From positions 1 through 6,558 of the forward strand of contig CACYEW010000038.1 of assembly GCA_902773455.1 (NCBI GenBank): DNA of 6,558 nt. Direction: 5' to 3'. Both the position numbers and the translations under genes were made by a program. This DNA is from an uncultured Ruminococcus sp. Lineage in GTDB: Bacteria > Bacillota > Clostridia > Oscillospirales > CAG-272. The notes under the pieces are model-generated. The model was not told the origin of the DNA. It saw only the letters and a program-made list of their open reading frames with translations, and did no database searches. This document shows positions 6,044 to 6,558 of the stretch, piece by piece. How positions within the stretch are numbered: the first letter of the stretch is position 1; each line of letters opens with the position of its first letter.

Positions 6044-6343
6044 CTAACATTTTATGCGCTCTTTGAGATCTTTTATCGTTTCGAGCAAATCGTAAACGCC
6101 GTCTTCGGAGAGGACTCCGCGTTTGATATCTTTCGGTATGAGTCCCTTTTCGTCGTCTTCAAAATCCTTTTTCCAGGTATCGCTTTCGTAATACTCCGTC
6201 AGCTCCTTCAGCTCCGGCTGAATCGAATCGAATCCGTCAAGCGCTTCTCCGAGCTTTTTCACCGCTGTGCCGATCCGGTCGAAGCATTCTTCATATCTGT
6301 TTATTCTGTTTATCTGCTCCGTCTTCTTTTTATCTTTTTTCAT
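6044..6343 (-). CDS. DUF4298 family small protein
   Basis: 99-residue acidic/lysine-rich, probably alpha-helical cytoplasmic protein. It has no signal peptide or membrane segment. The stretch YYESDTWKKDFEDDEKG (51-67) followed by IPKDIKRGVLSEDGVYDLLE (69-88) matches what I recall of the conserved core of DUF4298, a family without known function. Residues 1-35 look like a charged helix. I chose the ATG at 6343; an in-frame TTG at 6361 and GTG at 6355 would lengthen it by up to six residues. None of these starts has a strong ribosome binding site. The TAG stop lies only 9 bp before the -35 box of the downstream operon promoter, with no terminator between, so its transcript may read into the operon. 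A functional link to the operon is not indicated. Confidence 0.8.
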   Translation of the reverse strand: MKKDKKKTEQINRINRYEECFDRIGTAVKKLGEALDGFDSIQPELKELTEYYESDTWKKDFEDDEKGLIPKDIKRGVLSEDGVYDLLETIKDLKERIKC

Positions 6344-6370
6344 TTCATTTTTCACTTTCAATCTTTCTTC

Positions 6371-6390
6371 TTATTTCGTCTTATTTCGTC
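6371..6390. repeat. 10-bp tandem duplication TTATTTCGTC
   Basis: Two perfect, directly adjacent copies of TTATTTCGTC lie about 28-47 bp upstream of the DUF4298 start, in its presumed leader. This could be simple replication slippage or a paired protein-binding site; nothing favours the latter. Confidence 0.7.
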
Positions 6391-6558
6391 GACTCGCGCG
6401 CCCCGTCGATATTATCGCGGATACGGAGGCGAGGCGGCTTCGGGTACGGTGTTCGATCCTTACGGCCTGCACTTTGCGCGAAGCGCACGCGGCGGGATCA
6501 TATTTGTGCAGAACCGGTAACCTTATTCACTATTCATTTTTATCTCCTGCCTCGCATC
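6391..6558. other. Right-end stretch without a recognisable gene
   Basis: No complete gene is supported. The stretch holds a TGCGC/GCGCA hairpin (6475-6487), a near-palindrome CGATA/TATCG (6407-6417), and a plus-strand open frame of 38 codons (6404-6517, stop TAA 6518-6520). That frame has no start codon or ribosome binding site and could be the C-terminal scrap of a decayed gene or chance. No promoter with good -35 and -10 boxes is visible for the DUF4298 gene. Confidence 0.4.
6526..6536 (-). repeat. TAGTGAA-type heptamer copy, inverted relative to the left array
   Basis: TTCACTATTCA on the plus strand equals one and a half units of the left-edge heptamer in the opposite orientation. On the minus strand it falls directly behind AGGAG and an ATG (6537), giving a four-codon frame M-N-S-E-stop. 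This may be a decoy produced by the repeat or the start of a gene broken by it. Confidence 0.6.

Noticed and set aside
6446..6475. tRNA-like TTCGATCC segment
   Set aside because: The flanking bases do not form a T-stem, and no acceptor, D or anticodon arm can be drawn.

Overview
This window looks like a chromosomal segment from a member of the Bacillota, most likely an uncultivated, anaerobic Clostridia-type lineage. The evidence is strong AGGAGG-type ribosome binding sites, a perfect TTGACA-N17-TATAAT promoter, a DUF4298-type small protein, and protein sequences that read like clostridial relatives. The intergenic DNA, with GC-rich mini-hairpins and TTCACTA heptamer repeats, is also of a kind I associate with such genomes. 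The taxonomic call is an inference from style, not from a marker gene.

Layout, left to right: (i) 1-275 holds no gene. It has five tandem TAGTGAA heptamers, a run of small GC-rich hairpins, a G-quadruplex-like motif on the minus strand, and the intrinsic terminator of the operon (235-265). (ii) 276-5966 is one tightly packed minus-strand operon of five genes. In transcription order these are an IolD/acetolactate-synthase-like thiamine-diphosphate (TPP) enzyme, a split transketolase (N subunit, then C subunit), an RpiB/LacAB-family isomerase of the long DhuI-like type, and a CoA-acylating aldehyde dehydrogenase of the methylmalonate-semialdehyde dehydrogenase family. Gaps are 10 and 24 bp and overlaps 17 and 14 bp. 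(iii) 6006-6034 is a consensus promoter with a palindrome embedded in its spacer. (iv) 6044-6343 is a minus-strand DUF4298 gene. (v) 6344-6558 is non-coding or gene-remnant DNA with a 10-bp tandem repeat and a copy of the heptamer in the opposite orientation.

How the genes may work together: transketolase + aldose/ketose isomerase + CoA-acylating aldehyde dehydrogenase is the enzyme set expected for two rounds of two-carbon removal from a 6-substituted ketohexose. The isomerase acts between the rounds, and the short substituted aldehyde left over is oxidised at the end. This matches the sulfoquinovose transketolase (sulfo-TK) pathway, in which 6-deoxy-6-sulfofructose is cut down to sulfoacetaldehyde, an isostere of malonate semialdehyde. 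The leading IolD-like enzyme is not explained by that scheme. It raises a competing idea: a cyclitol or deoxyuronate route in which an RpiB-type isomerase and a transketolase replace IolB, IolC and IolJ. Neither scheme can be proved from the window. No glycosidase, transporter, SQ isomerase, inositol dehydrogenase or regulator gene is visible here.
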